Shown: positions 33,930-45,851, numbered from the stretch's first letter. The stretch is DNA of 64,000 nt from Zingiber officinale (GCF_018446385.1 NC_056000.1:56700722-56764721), one strand, 5' to 3'. Numbers and translations are program-made. Notes: generated from the letters alone by a model not told the origin.

Positions 33930-34400
33930 GCCATGATGAGTTGTAACACCTAGAGAAGCTTAAAACTCAAACTAACATGCTTATGATCTTTCTCATGATA
34001 TGTTATGAATGTTTCCTTGATGTTTCATGCTTGTATGTGGTTTGGAACTAGGTAAACCTTACCTTAGAGTTTCGGCCATGAAAGGAATAAAAACCCTAGA
34101 GAAGCTTAAAACTCAAACTAACATGCTTATGATCTTTCTCACGATATGTTATGAATGTTTCCTTGATGTTTCATGCTTGTATGTGGTTTGGAACTAGGTG
34201 AACCTTACCTTAGAGTTTCGGCCATGAAAGGAATAAAAACCCTAGAGAAGCTTAAAACTCAAACTAACATGCTTATGATCTTTCTCATGATATGTTATGA
34301 ATGTTTCCTTGATGTTTCATGCTTGTATGTGGTTTGGAACTAGGTAAACCTTACCTTAGGGTTTCGGCCATGAAAGGATTAAAAACCCTAGTGAGGCTCA
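33930..34400. repeat. 146-bp tandem repeat in the chromovirus LTR
   Basis: The phrase TAGAGAAGCTTAAAACTCAA recurs at 33951, 34097 and 34243, a 146-bp period. Each unit includes GTTTCGGCCATGAAAGG and GTATGTGGTTTGGAACTAGG. Increasingly diverged units continue to about 34950. The same array occurs in the 3' LTR at about 40790-41250. Confidence 0.85.
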
Positions 34401-35289
34401 AACTCAAATCTAACTTGCTTATGATCTTCCTCATGATATGATATGAAGATAACTTGATGTACTTAAGATTTCATGTTGTTTAGAACTAGGTTTCCACATT
34501 GAAAACTTTCGGCTAAGATAGAATTTAAGGCTTAGGCAAGCTTAAACTCAACTCTAACATTCTCATGTTTTCCCTATGATATAATATGAAATTAACATGA
34601 TATTCTCATGCTTGTATTTGGTTGAGAACCTAGCTCCACACCTTATGACATTCGGCCACTTATAGTTTGTAGACCTAGGAAGCTTGAAACCTAAACTCAA
34701 TATGCTCATATTGTTGCTTATAATAAATGTTATGAAAATTGTTTAGGGTTCACATGTTGATATGCTAATTGTAACCTAGATCTAGGCCTTGCATGTTTCG
34801 GCCATATTGTGAAATTTAGACCTAGGAAGCTTAGAACCTAAATTTAGTAAGCTTATGATGTTCCTTATGATGAATGTTATGAATTGATTTAAGGTTCATA
34901 TGTTTTTATGACTTCTTGCAATCTAGAAGAACCCTTGCATGTTTCGGCCACCCTTAGTAGGTTGATGTTTGAGACCCAATTATGACTCTTTATGTGCTTC
35001 ACTTTGCCATGATATGAATTAGGAGATGCTAACTTATCTTCCATGCATTCTTATGTTTTCCATGATATGTTAAATGCTCATTTTATGTATGCTTATGAAT
35101 TATGCATGAAAATGTCTTCTATGATGTGCTAAATGCTCAAATATGTATGCTTTATGAAATGAAAAGAAAAGGCCTAAGAGATGCTTCTCTATTGTTGGGA
35201 CTAAGAGCACTCTTTATGTAAAGCTAAGTGAAAGGCCTAAGAGTTGCTTCCCTACCAAGTGGGACTAAGAGCACTCTCTATGTTATGAA

Positions 35290-35545
35290 AAGTTATGAAT
35301 GACATGTACATGATATGCTATGAATGACATGAATATGATATGCTATGAATGACATGTACATGATATGCTATGAATGACATGAATATGATGTGCTATGAAT
35401 GACATGTATATGATATGCTATGAATGACATGAACATGATATGCTATGAATGACATGAATATGATGTGCTATGAATGACATGTATATGATATGCTATGAAT
35501 GACATGAACATGATATGCTATGATATGTATATGACATAATATTTT
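35290..35545. repeat. 25-bp tandem array in the chromovirus LTR
   Basis: Units GAATGACATGWAYATGATAT plus GCTAT repeat about ten times. Unit number differs from the 3' LTR (42150-42355), so the array has changed since insertion. A further ATGATATG-rich stretch lies at 35870-36160. Confidence 0.8.
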
Positions 35546-36600
35546 ACTTTGTATGGCTTGTACCAAAAGGGTGGGCTCCTTATGCGCCCCTAGGTCGATG
35601 GACTAAGAAACGGGCCTAGTAAAGGGTGGGCTCCTTACGTGCCCCTAGGTCGAGCTATGGGCCTAGTTTCCTAGTAGGTTCAAGACTAGCTACCTTGAGT
35701 CTACTTAGGATGTGCGCATTTATGTATGTATGTGGTACTAAGTCGGGCCCCCTCATGTTAAGATTATTTTTAAGTACTATATGATATTGTTTTAAGACAT
35801 TTTGCACATGACATGAAGCATGTTTTGAAAAGCATCTTGCACATGACATCACCCATGATTTAAATATTCTTTATGCTATGATATGATATGTCATGATGCT
35901 TATTTTTACGATATGACATGATATGTTATGATGCTTACTTTACGTTATGATAAGATTGTCATTTATGCCATGATAAGTCTATGTCATGATATGATGCTTA
36001 CTTTATGCTATGATATGATAAGTTTATGCCACAATATGATGCTCACTTTATGCTATGATATGATTGTTATTTTATACCATGATATGATTTTCATTTATGA
36101 TATGATATGAGTTTCATTTATGCTATGATAGGTGATATGATTACTCTTATATGATATGTACGTTTTTTTTGTGAGTAGATAAGGATCTTACTGAGCCTTG
36201 TGTGCTCATAGCTTACTTTCCTTGTACCACAGATAAAGGTAAAGGATGGATAAACTAAAGGAGCAGCAGGAGGGGCAAGAGATGTGTGTGGTGGTGGCTT
36301 GGCTAAAGAAAATAAATGACCTGCTTATGTGAACTTAGGAATGATATGAAATATGTTTATTTTATGTCGATGACTTGCATGACCCCTTTTACTTGCGCTT
36401 ATGTTAGGAATGGATAATTATGTTTCTTTAAGCTTATAACTATGCTGGGCATATTGGTATGATTAGTTGTGATTTAAATGAATAATTACTTCCGCTGTTT
36501 TAAAAAGAAAAATCATAAAAACTATTTTGTACGTACCTTATGTATAATAGAAGGTAACCCCGCCTCCACTTAGCAGGAGGGGAGGGCGGGCGTTACAGTT

Positions 36601-36612
36601 TGGTATCAGAGC
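36601..36612 (+). other. Chromovirus primer-binding site
   Basis: TGGTATCAGAGC starts three bases after the 5' LTR. It is the usual complement of the initiator methionine tRNA 3' end. Confidence 0.85.
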
Positions 36613-36893
36613 CAGGTTAGCCATCTCACTACACACACATCAAGCCTCTACTCTGCTACTCCAAGTAAGAATTTCTATGCTTACTTTATTTCTTTTATGC
36701 ATAATAAGTAATGTTTTAATCTAATATGCATGTTTATTTTTTTTCACAGTTTTAGTCTAGGGATACATGAAGGTAGGATAGAATCGACTATAACATAGGC
36801 TAGGATTTGTGAAGAATAATAATCACCTTAGGTTAGCCTGGTTAGAAACTATGATGACTTATGCTAGCCTTGTTGTCATTTATGAAGATAAAC
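36613..36893. other. Chromovirus leader
   Basis: Untranslated leader between the primer-binding site and the first plausible gag ATG at 36894; no further signal recognised. Confidence 0.6.
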
Positions 36894-39752
36894 ATGGCTA
36901 CTAGAAGACGCGGTAACAGGACCGAGGAGACAGTGACTCCACCAGATCTGACCCAAGTGGTTATAGACCTCCAACGTCAGATCACAGAACAACAACAAGT
37001 GATCACTGCTCTGATGAATCAACAAGGAAATCCGGTCACCCCACCAACAAATTAGAATACACTGCCCATCATACCTACAGCTGCACCGGTACTACCGATA
37101 GCCCCTGCCCCAGTGGTGCGACAAGAAACCTACTTGATACAGTGGCTAAGGCTGAAGCCGGAGAATTTTTCGGGTACTTGCGAACCATGGGACGTCCAGG
37201 CCTGGTTCAAGACAGTGGAAAGTATCGTAGAACTGCTGGATTGGCCAATATCAGAAAAGATCAAGTGTGTATCATTCTATTTTTCCGGAGACGCACGAAT
37301 GTGGTAGGAAAGAGTTAAGACCAAAAGACAAATCAACCTAATGAATTGGGCCGATTTTGAAGCAGAGTTCTTGGAGGAGTATTTCCATAAGCGAGTGACG
37401 AATCGACATTACGACAAGTTCACCGAGTTCCGGCAAGGTGACTTATCTGTCAACGAAGCAGTAAAGCGCTTCAATCGCCTCGCACGCCTATGTCCAGAGT
37501 TGGTCAGCACGGAAAGAGAATGGGTCAGACTGATGCTGAAGATGCTTCGACCCGAGATAGCTTTGAATGTGGCCGGCAGAGTTAACATACCGCAGACTAC
37601 GAAGGAGCTAGTCAGCAGTGCCTTGATCACCGAACATTATCAGAAGGCAATGAATGAGGGTAAGAACCAAGTACAGACAGAAGGACAAAAGTCTCAAGGT
37701 ACAAGAGCAGGCTGGAAAGGAAGTTCCGTTGGAAAGAGGAAGCAATGGAATAGCACTAAAGGTGGACCAGCGAATAAGCAGCCTAGGTACCCTCCGTGTG
37801 CCACCTGTGGAAAGAAGCATTCCGGAGTATGCCACCAGGGTACGAGGAAGTGCTACAATTGTGGACAGGAAGGACATATGGTCAGAGACTGCCCTACCCG
37901 GTTCCAGGTACCATCTCAGCAGTATGACCAGAATAGGAGTACCCCCGCACAGCTACATCAGATGCAAGCCGCTCTGGAAGGGACTCCGATTATCCAAGGG
38001 AGATTAGAAGCCCCACCAGTGACGACGAATGCCAGGGTTTTCTCTCTCACCAAGGAGGGCGTGGCGAGTGCTTCTACAGTTGTCACAGGTCAGCTACCTA
38101 TTTTCAGTCAGTATGCTACTGTGTTATTTGATATTGGCGCAACCCACTCGTTTGTCTCCACACCCTTCACGAAAAAGTTAGAGTTGCCACCACAAGTTTT
38201 AAATGGCAAATTTTTGATAACCCTGCCTTCGGGAGAAGTGATGCCATCCGATCAGATGCTGCGAGCCATGCCTATCCGAATCGCAGATAGAGAACTCTAC
38301 TGCGATCTGATAATACTCGACATGCAGGATTTTGATATTATACTAGGCATGGATTTCCTGAGCAAGTACGGTGCTTCAATTGAGTGCCGTAAAAGAATAG
38401 TAGTCTTCCGATCGGAAGCTGAACTGGAGTTCAAGTTTATTGGGGAGCAACAGGAAAAGATGTGTTACGGGGTTGGAATCATTTCAGAATGGCTCTCTAC
38501 TCTGATGATAGCACCAATGCTGTTTGAAGATATAGTAGAGAAGCAAGGTCGCGACCCCAGCACCCAAAGGATCAAGCAAGAGGTCCTAGAAGGAAAGGAT
38601 AATGGATTTCGTATCGCTGACAATGGAGTACTCTATCTCCAAGATCGGTTATGTATTCCCGACGACCCAGAGTTGCGGAAAAGTATATTTGAGAAATCTC
38701 ACGCAACACCTTATGCGATGCATCCGGGATCCACCAAAATGTACCAAGACTTGAAGAAGAAATTCTGGTGGTTCGGTATGAAAAGAGATGTGGCTCAGTA
38801 TGTCAGTTCTTGCCTGACTTGCCAGAGGGTCAAAGTAGAACATCAGAGACCTAGAGGGTTACTGCAGCCAATTCAGATTCCCGAATGGAAATGGGAAGAC
38901 ATTTCTATGGATTTCATCTTGGGACTACCCAAGACAACAAATGGGTATGATGCTATATGGGTAATCGTGGACAGACTGACGAAGTCCGCACACTTCTTGG
39001 CAATCAAGATGACTTATTCAACGGAACAATTAGCCCAATTATATGTTAAGGAAGTTATCAGATTACATGGGATTCCTAAGACCATTATTTCTGACAGAGA
39101 TGGTCGCTTTATCTCACATTTTTGGGAATGTGTTCAGAAGGCTCTTGGCACAAGGCTATTTTTCAGTACTGCCTTCCACCCTCAGACTGACGGACAAACA
39201 GAAAGGGTGAACGAAGTGCTAGAAGACATGTTACGAGCTTGTGCTTTAGACTTCAAAGGAAGTTGGTGCCGATATTTATGTTTGGCAGAATTCTCTTATA
39301 ATAATAGCTACCAAAATACCATTGGAATGGCGCCTTACGAAGCTCTGTATGAGAGGAAATGTAGGTCACCTATATGCTGGTACGAAAGTGGTGAAAAGAA
39401 AGAAATGGGGCTCCGAACAGATTTCATCGATGACACCACCCAAGCTATACAGAATATTCGTCAGAGAATAGAAACTGCTCAGAGCCGACAAAAGAGCTAT
39501 GCCGACAAACGACGTAGGCCGTTAGAATTCAGTATCGGAGACTCGGTATTTCTCAAGGTAGCTCCTATGAAAGGAATAATGAGATTCGGAAAGAAGGGCA
39601 AGCTAAGTCCACGATATGTGGGACCATATCGGATACTGAAAAGAGTGGGCCAAGTGGCGTACGAGTTAGAGCTGCCCCAGGAGATGGCAGCTATTCACAA
39701 CGTATTCCACGTCTCAATGCTCAAGAAGTGTATCTCCAGTCGGATCAAGTGA
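36894..39752 (+). pseudogene. Chromovirus gag-protease-integrase polyprotein, RT/RNase H deleted in frame
   Basis: The start is the ATG at 36894 (MATRRRGNR). Two in-frame TAG codons (37053-37055 after PPTN; 37305-37307 after DARMW) interrupt gag, and then 803 codons are open from 37341. Visible domains are retrotransposon gag (residues 1-110), a zinc knuckle CYNCGQEGHMVRDC (about 171-184) and a protease with LFDIGATHSF (about 262; isoleucine in place of Ser/Thr). Integrase follows with HHCC region (HATPYAMHPGS ... CLTCQRVK, from about 453) and DDE residues in SMDFILG, SDRDGRF and TERVNEV. Protease text (ILGMDFLSKYGAS) passes directly into pre-integrase text near residue 370-385. The whole RT/RNase H module is missing without loss of frame. 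Confidence 0.9.
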
Positions 39753-39949
39753 TTGAGCCACAGACAGTACAAGTTCAAGAGGACCTAAGTTATGAAAGTA
39801 AACCCATCCAAATACTGGATAGAGGGGTCAAGAGATTAAGGAACAAAGAAGTACCCTTAGTGAAAGTTCTATGGCAAAATCAACGGTTCGAAGAGGCCAC
39901 GTGGGAACGCGAGGACGATATGAAACGAAAGTACCCGGAGGTATTATAA
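39753..39949 (+). pseudogene. Chromodomain of the chromovirus integrase, out of frame
   Basis: After MLKKCISSRIK the polyprotein frame stops at 39752. A second frame covering this stretch encodes QVIEPQTVQVQ, then a C-terminal chromodomain (VLWQNQRFEEATWERED) ending YPEVL at 39949. Chromodomains tether integrase to heterochromatin marks in this lineage. An indel near 39735 separates the two parts. Confidence 0.8.
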
Positions 39950-39984
39950 GTTCGAGGATGAACTTTCTATGAGGTATGAGGTAC

Positions 39985-42900
39985 TGTAACACCCACGAAT
40001 TTCTTAAGCTAAGTATGTGAAGATTCTCTTTTAGAATAAAAAGATAAGATAGAACCAAAAATATATAAAAAAGGAATTGGTCAAGGATTGAACCTTGAAC
40101 CTTTTTAATCTTTAGGGATTATGGATTGACCACTAGGCCATCATAAATTATTGTTGAATAGAGAATGGAAATTTAGATAAAAAGTAAGAGTAAGGAAGTA
40201 AGAAAATCTCAAGTAGCCTTCTTCCTCCTTCTTATGATTAAGAAGAAAGCTAGCAAAAGACAAGTTGTCTTTTCCTTCATCCTTCTCTTCCATTTTCGTG
40301 GAGATGCATGAGGGAATGAGATGAGAGGAATTAAGGGGATGAATGGGGACACTTTGCCTCATTAAGGATAATTAGGAAGGAGTTAATGAGAAAGGGAAGG
40401 CAAAAATTCATCTTTGCTTCTTCCTCCCACTTGGCATAAGAAGGAAAATATAGAAAAAAAGAGTTTCATTTCCCTCTTCCCTTTCCTCACCGTTGCCGAG
40501 ACCTTGAGCCATCCCTCTCCCAAGTTTTCGAGATTCAACTAAGTTTTCTCCCTAAGAAAACTAAACCTCAAGAAGAAAGCCTCAAGACCTACTTCTTACA
40601 AGCAAGAGAAGCGAAGGAAATACTAGAAGGAGTAGCTCTCTTCTTCTTCTTCACAAGGGTATATTTCTTAAGAAAAAGACCAAGCAAGAGGAAGTAAGCA
40701 TCCCCTCACCTGTGGTACAAGTAGTTATGTGGTTTTTCTTCAAGTTTAGATGGCTTAAAAACCTAGGGTTTCCCTTGAAACTTTCGGCCATGATGAGTTG
40801 TAACACCTAGAGAAGCTTAAAACTCAAACTAACATGCTTATGATCTTTCTCATGATATGTTATGAATGTTTCCTTGATGTTTCATGCTTGTATGTGGTTT
40901 GGAACTAGGTAAACCTTACCTTAGAGTTTCGGCCATGAAAGGAATAAAAACCCTAGAGAAGCTTAAAACTCAAACTAACATGCTTATGATCTTTCTCACG
41001 ATATGTTATGAATGTTTCCTTGATGTTTCATGCTTGTATGTGGTTTGGAACTAGGTGAAACTTACCTTAGAGTTTCGGCCATGAAAGGAATAAAAACCCT
41101 AGAGAAGCTTAAAACTCAAACTAACATGCTTATGATCTTTCTCATGATATGTTATGAATGTTTCCTTGATGTTTCATGCTTGTATGTGGTTTGGAACTAG
41201 GTAAACCTTACCTTAGGGTTTCGGCCATGAAAGGATTAAAAACCCTAGTGAGGCTCAAACTCAAATCTAACTTGCTTATGATCTTCCTCATGATATGATA
41301 TGAAGATAACTTGATGTACTTAAGATTTCATGTTGTTTAGAACTAGGTTTCCACATTGAAAACTTTCGGCCAAGATAGAATTTAAGGCTTAGGCAAGCTT
41401 AAACTCAACTCTAACATGTTCATGTTTTCCCTATGATATAATATGAAATTAACATGATATTCTCATGCTTGTATTTGGTTGAGAACCTAGCTCCACACCT
41501 TATGACATTCGGCCACTTATAGTTTGTAGACCTAGGAAGCTTGAAACCTAAACTCAATATGCTCATATTGTTGCTTATAATAAATGTTATGAAAATTATT
41601 TAGGGTTCACATGTTGATATGCTAATTGTAACCTAGATCTAGGCCTTGCATGTTTCGGCCATATTGTGAAATTTAGACCTAGGAAGCTTAGAACCTAAAT
41701 TTAGTAAGCTTATGATGTTCCTTATGATAAATGTTATGAATTGATTTAAGGTTCATATGTTTTTATGATTTCTTGCAATCTAGAAGAACCCTTGCATGTT
41801 TCGGCCACCCTTATTAGGTTGATGTTTGAGACCCAATTATGACTCTTTATGTGCTTCACTTTGCCATGATATGAATTAGGAGATGCTAACTTATGTTCCA
41901 TGCATTCTTATGTTTTCCATGATATGTTAAATGCTCATTTTATGTATGCTTATGAATTATGCATGAAAATGTCTTCTATGATGTGCTAAATGCTCAAATA
42001 TGTATGCTTTATGAAATGAAAAGAAAAGGCCTAAGAGATGCTTCCCTATTGTTGGGACTAAGAGCACTCTTTATGACAAGCTGAGTGAAAGGCCTAAGAG
42101 TTACTTCCCTACCAAGTGGGACTAAGAGCACTCTCTATGTTATGAAAAGTTATGAATGACATGTACATGATATGCTATGAATGACATGAATATGATATGC
42201 TATGAATGACATGTACATGATATGCTATGAATGACATGAATATGATATGCTATAAATGACATGTACATGAGATGATATGAATGGCATGAATATGATGTGC
42301 TATGAATGACATGTATATGATATGCTATGAATGACATGAACATGATATGTATATGACATAATATTTTACTTTGTATGGCTTGTACCAAAAGGGTGGGCTC
42401 CTTATGCGCCCCTAGGTCGATGGACTAAGAAACGGGCCTAGTAAAGGGTGGGCTCCTTCCGTGCCCCTAGGTTGAGCTACGGGCCTAATTTCCTAGTAGG
42501 CTCAAGACTAGCTACCTTGAGTCTACTTAGGATGCGCGCATTTATGTATGTATCTGGTACTAAGTCGGGCCCCCTCATGTTGAGATTATTTTTAAGTACT
42601 ATATGATATTGTTTTAAGACATTTTGCACATGACATAAAGCATGTTTTGAAAAGCATCTTGCACATGACATCACCCGTGATTTAAAGGACATCTTGCATA
42701 TATGTTTATAATATGGAATGATATGATATGACTCTTACTCACATGCTATGATAGGATGTTCTTTATGCTATGATATGATATGTCATGATGCTTATTTTTA
42801 CGATATGACATGATATGTTATGATGCTTACTTTACGTTATGATAAGATTTTCATTTATGCCATGATAAGTCTATGCCATGATATGATGCTTACTTTATGC

Positions 42901-43472
42901 TATGATATGATAAGTTTATGCCACGATATGATGCTCACTTTATGCTATGATATGATTGTTATTTTATACCATGATATGATTTTTATTTATGATATGATAT
43001 GAGTTTCATTTATGCTATGATATGTGATATGATTACTCTTATATGATATGTACGATTTTTTTGTGAGTAGGAAAGGATCTTACTGAGCCTTGTGTGCTCA
43101 TAACTTACTTTCCTTGTACCACAGATAAAGGTAAAGGATGGATAAACTAAAGGAGCAGCCTTGTGGTGGTGGCTTGGCTAAAGAAAATAAATGACCTGCT
43201 TATGTGAACTTAGGAATGATATGAAATATGTTTATTTTATGTTGATGACTTGCATGACCCCTTTTACTTACGCTTATGTTAGGAATGGATAATTATGTTT
43301 CTTTAAGCTTATAACTATGCTGGGCATATTGGTATGATTAGTTGTGATTTAAATGAATAATTACTTCCGCTGTTTTAAAAAGAAAAATCATAAAAACTAT
43401 TTTGTACGTACGTTATGTATAATAGAAGGTAACCCCGACCCCACTTAGCAGGAGGGGAGGGTGGGCGTTACA
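39985..43472 (+). repeat. Chromovirus 3' LTR (3,488 bp)
   Basis: Same ends and order as the 5' LTR, with scattered substitutions and several indels: about 80 bp extra near 42687-42765, fewer 25-bp units, and a shorter GGAGCAGC...TGTGGTGG spacer at 43150. The expected purine-rich tract before it is weak (TGAGGTATGAGGTAC). Confidence 0.92.
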
Positions 43473-43694
43473 ATACAAACCTATCTCCTTTCTAGGTATA
43501 TCCCGACCGATATTGGACTACCCCCTTTGAGGTATATGCCAATTGATATGAGTCTTCTTCCTTGGAGGCATATTTCGGTCGATACAAACCTACCTCCTTT
43601 CAAAGTATATCCCGGTCGATATCAGCTTACCTTCATCGTTTGATTATATCCTTTCCCTTTTTTACCGGGGACCCATGAAACCTAACCCATATCA
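43473..43694 (-). repeat. Tat-B 5' LTR, terminal part
   Basis: Resumes with ATACAAACCTATCTCC after the chromovirus and ends ACCCATATCA at 43694, followed by the ATAAG target duplication. Matches 16770-16993. Confidence 0.9.
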
Positions 43695-43699
43695 ATAAG

Positions 43700-44082
43700 G
43701 ATTAAGAGCACACACTTCCATAATAACAAAGACCTTGTTCTTTTATGCAGTCAGTATAAAAAGAACTTATCTTAAATGGTCCTGCTCAATATACTCAGAG
43801 TGTACTAGTGTAATTTTATAGTTAAGATAAACTAATAACAAATTACACTACGACTATTTCAATGGTTTGTTCCTTTCCATCTTAGTCGTGAGCTACTATT
43901 TATAATTTATAAGGAATTGATAACATGATCTTCTGTGTGTGACATCACACACCATGTTATCTACAATATAAATTAATTAAACAACTACACTTAGCATATA
44001 AATGTAGACATTTGACTAATGTGATTCTTTATTTCAAAATAAATATTTTTAAAAAACTAGTCTTTTAGTATACACTCTAACA
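43700..44082 (-). repeat. Copia solo LTR, remaining part
   Basis: Reverse-complement homologue of 57348-57735: AGAGCACACACTTCCATAAT, the TAAACTAATAAC block, GTGTGTGACATCACACACCA, and CACTCTAACA at the end. It joins 12886-15119. Confidence 0.8.
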
Positions 44083-45246
44083 GTAACCTCATACAAACTC
44101 ACACAACAACAAGAAGAAAAGAAGAAGCAAAATACAAGTAAACCTTACAAGATTTTACACAATAAACCCTAGCTAGCTTCTCCTTCTTGTTTGGAATGCC
44201 TCTTAACCTTGGAAGTGCAAAAACACCTTGCTCTAAGAAGCTTAAAGAACTGGCGATGAGCTCTGGAGAAATCGCTATGAAGATCTGTGGTTAATCGGGT
44301 GAAGAAGTACGCTCGCCAACAGATATAATCTACGCCAACGGTCGAATCTCAATCAATTGGATTGCTCCCAATCGATTGGGAAGGCTTTGGATCAATCGGT
44401 CGATCAATCCAGAGCGCCTCTGTGCTCTCTGGAAATCTCTTGAATCGATTGCCCGATCGATTCAGGGTTCTTGCGCGATTTCCTGCCTCTCAATCGATCA
44501 CTCGATCGATTGGAGGCTCCCAATCGATCGGGTGACTAATTGGGAGGGCTTCTGTGCAATTGGCGACAGCTTCCCAATCAATCGCATGATCGATTGGAAG
44601 CTCCCAATCGATCGGGTGATCGATTGGGAGAGGCTTTTGTTGCGGCACCAATCCCAAGCCCCTAAAGAGGCTTGGGAGAGGCTTTTGTCCCAATCACCTT
44701 TAAGAGGGTTCAAGGTGCCTTCAATTGGTTAAGTTTTGCCGAAGATAAAACTTTATCTTCGACTTAACGGCTAGGAAAGGCGCATTCGCACTGTTCATCG
44801 AAATCACCTTCAAGGGCTGGAAGGCACCTTTGCACTGTTCATTGAAGGTGCCTTCCAAGCCATGGAAGGCACCTTCTATAATGCAGAAGGCAGATTAGCT
44901 CCCATACGCTGCTATCTTCTTGTGTGAGTGATGCTCTGGCTACCCGGAGTTGAGCTCACCTGAATCCAACTCCGACCTTTTCCTCGAGTAGACTTCCTCC
45001 CTGGCTTCTCGTCCCTCAAACGTCGTGCACGTTCTTCTTGTCCACAGGTGTACTCTTCTGAAGCACCTCGTCATTCGGATGTACCGAGCTAGTCGACTCC
45101 CTTCCAGTGTCATTTTTCTCGCTAGTTGTGTCTTCCACTTGACTTCTTGTATTCCTAAGCTCCTGCACATTTAGACACAAGGATCAAACACAACAGGACC
45201 TAACTGAACTTGGTTGACTACATCAAAACTACCCGGGGTACTTACA
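44083..45246 (-). repeat. Copia-B 3' LTR, right part
   Basis: Positions 44870-45246 match 47240-47579 (AGATTAGCTCCCATACG, CTACCCGGAGTTGAGCTCA, GGTACTTACA end). The minus strand carries an AAAAAGGAGGAGAT polypurine tract just right of it (45247-45262), fixing it as the 3' LTR of a minus-strand element. Positions 44350-44650 hold a run of (A/C)AATCGATYGGG palindromic units absent from the other LTR. The left part of this LTR probably lies before 12885. Confidence 0.65.
44350..44650. repeat. Array of CAATCGATTGGG-type palindromes
   Basis: At least a dozen ATCGATTG/CAATCGAT cores in both orientations, with CTCCCAATCGATCGGGTGAT repeated. Reading frames here merely repeat IDWEL/IDRVI and are not genes. 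Confidence 0.7.
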
Positions 45247-45851
45247 ATCTCCTCCTTTTTGATATATATCAACCCAAGTTCAAGTTAGGGATAAAAAAAC
45301 AAAATGCAATAATATAAGTAGATTGCAAATAATAATTTCAATACAATGAATTAAAGAATTTTGCAAAATAAGTATAAGGATAAGAATACTTAATTCTAAA
45401 AATATTCAAACTCCCATTGAACTTGTACATATTTCTTCCCCTTTGATCGCATCAAAAATATAAGAAAAAATAAATAGGTAGAAAAAATTTGAAATAAATT
45501 TCTAGGGGTACTTAATAAGAATTATCAGTAAGCTAACATGTTTTAGAAATAATTTTTATTTTGTACATATCAAATTTTGAGCAAAAAATTTACCAAAAAG
45601 ATAACAAAAATGATTGATTTTATTGACAAGAATAAATTAGGTAAATGAAATTTCTAGCATGCATTACTTTGTCTAATAAAATAAAGATAATTTATGCATG
45701 CAAAATAAAAATTTATTTAATTATCTAAACAAGATTTAGGAACCCAAAATAAGTGGTGTCCTACTGAGTTAACCAAATATTTTCTTGGAATTAATTGTCT
45801 TTTCACTTTTGTAATTTGGTCCTTATTATATTTAAAATACCAGTTAAACTT
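45247..45851. other. Copia-B 3' internal remnant, non-coding
   Basis: Purine-rich tract complement (ATCTCCTCCTTTTTGA) followed by AT-rich sequence with no coding signal. Pol (protease, integrase, RT, RNase H) that should lie here is missing. Confidence 0.55.

Larger units (their letters stand above)
33129..36597 (+). repeat. Chromovirus 5' LTR (3,469 bp)
   Basis: TGTAACACCC start, GCGTTACA end, followed by the primer-binding site. It contains a tRNA-like segment (33229-33284), a 146-bp repeat and a 25-bp repeat array. About 80 bp present in the 3' LTR (near 42687-42765) are missing here near 35861. Confidence 0.92.
33129..43472 (+). mobile_element. Nested chromovirus (Ty3/gypsy, Del/Tekay-like) lacking RT and RNase H
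   Basis: The LTRs are 33129-36597 (3,469 bp) and 39985-43472 (3,488 bp), both TGTAACACCC...GGGCGTTACA. They are flanked by a perfect ATACA duplication (33124-33128 and 43473-43477). The internal part is only 3,387 bp and encodes gag, protease, integrase and a chromodomain; RT and RNase H are absent. The LTRs are very similar apart from a few indels, indicating a relatively recent insertion and the youngest layer of the nest. Mobility would need enzymes from a related element. Confidence 0.92.
15120..43694 (-). mobile_element. Tat-B: full-length Ty3/gypsy Tat-lineage element with antisense genes
   Basis: The 3' LTR is 15120-16993 and the 5' LTR is 31470-33128 plus 43473-43694 (1,874 and 1,876 bp). 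The internal region is 16994-31469. Without the nested chromovirus the element is about 18.2 kb. Minus strand order is primer-binding site, gag, protease, RT/RNase H, integrase; no chromodomain is present. About 9 kb between integrase and 3' LTR carry a plus-strand gene set and an 80-bp tandem array. Antisense extra ORFs in that position are a known feature of the Tat lineage. All sense ORFs carry stops or frameshifts, so this copy is not autonomous. Confidence 0.9.
12886..44082 (-). mobile_element. Copia solo LTR (minus), split by nested insertions
   Basis: Segments 12886-15119 and 43700-44082 are, reverse-complemented, homologous to the copia LTR at 57348-59764. The shared text includes the TGTACAAAAATTTTGTACA palindrome near the end, the AAGGAAAG/ATTAAAACT middle and the GTGTGTGCTCTTAATCC stretch. 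Together they make about 2.6 kb. No primer-binding site follows on the left and no polypurine tract on the right, so it is best read as a solo LTR with diverged GAAAC/GTAAC duplications. It is interrupted at 15119/43700 by Tat-B. It has no coding capacity. Confidence 0.75.

Noticed and set aside
36861..36893. Earlier ATG for the chromovirus gag at 36861
   Set aside because: The preceding codons (MLALLSFMKIN) are unlike gag, whereas MATRRRGNR at 36894 has typical gag start composition.
44376..44732. A 118-codon frame with repeated IDRVIDWE
   Set aside because: Produced by the CAATCGATTGGG palindrome array inside a copia LTR; no start context or homology.
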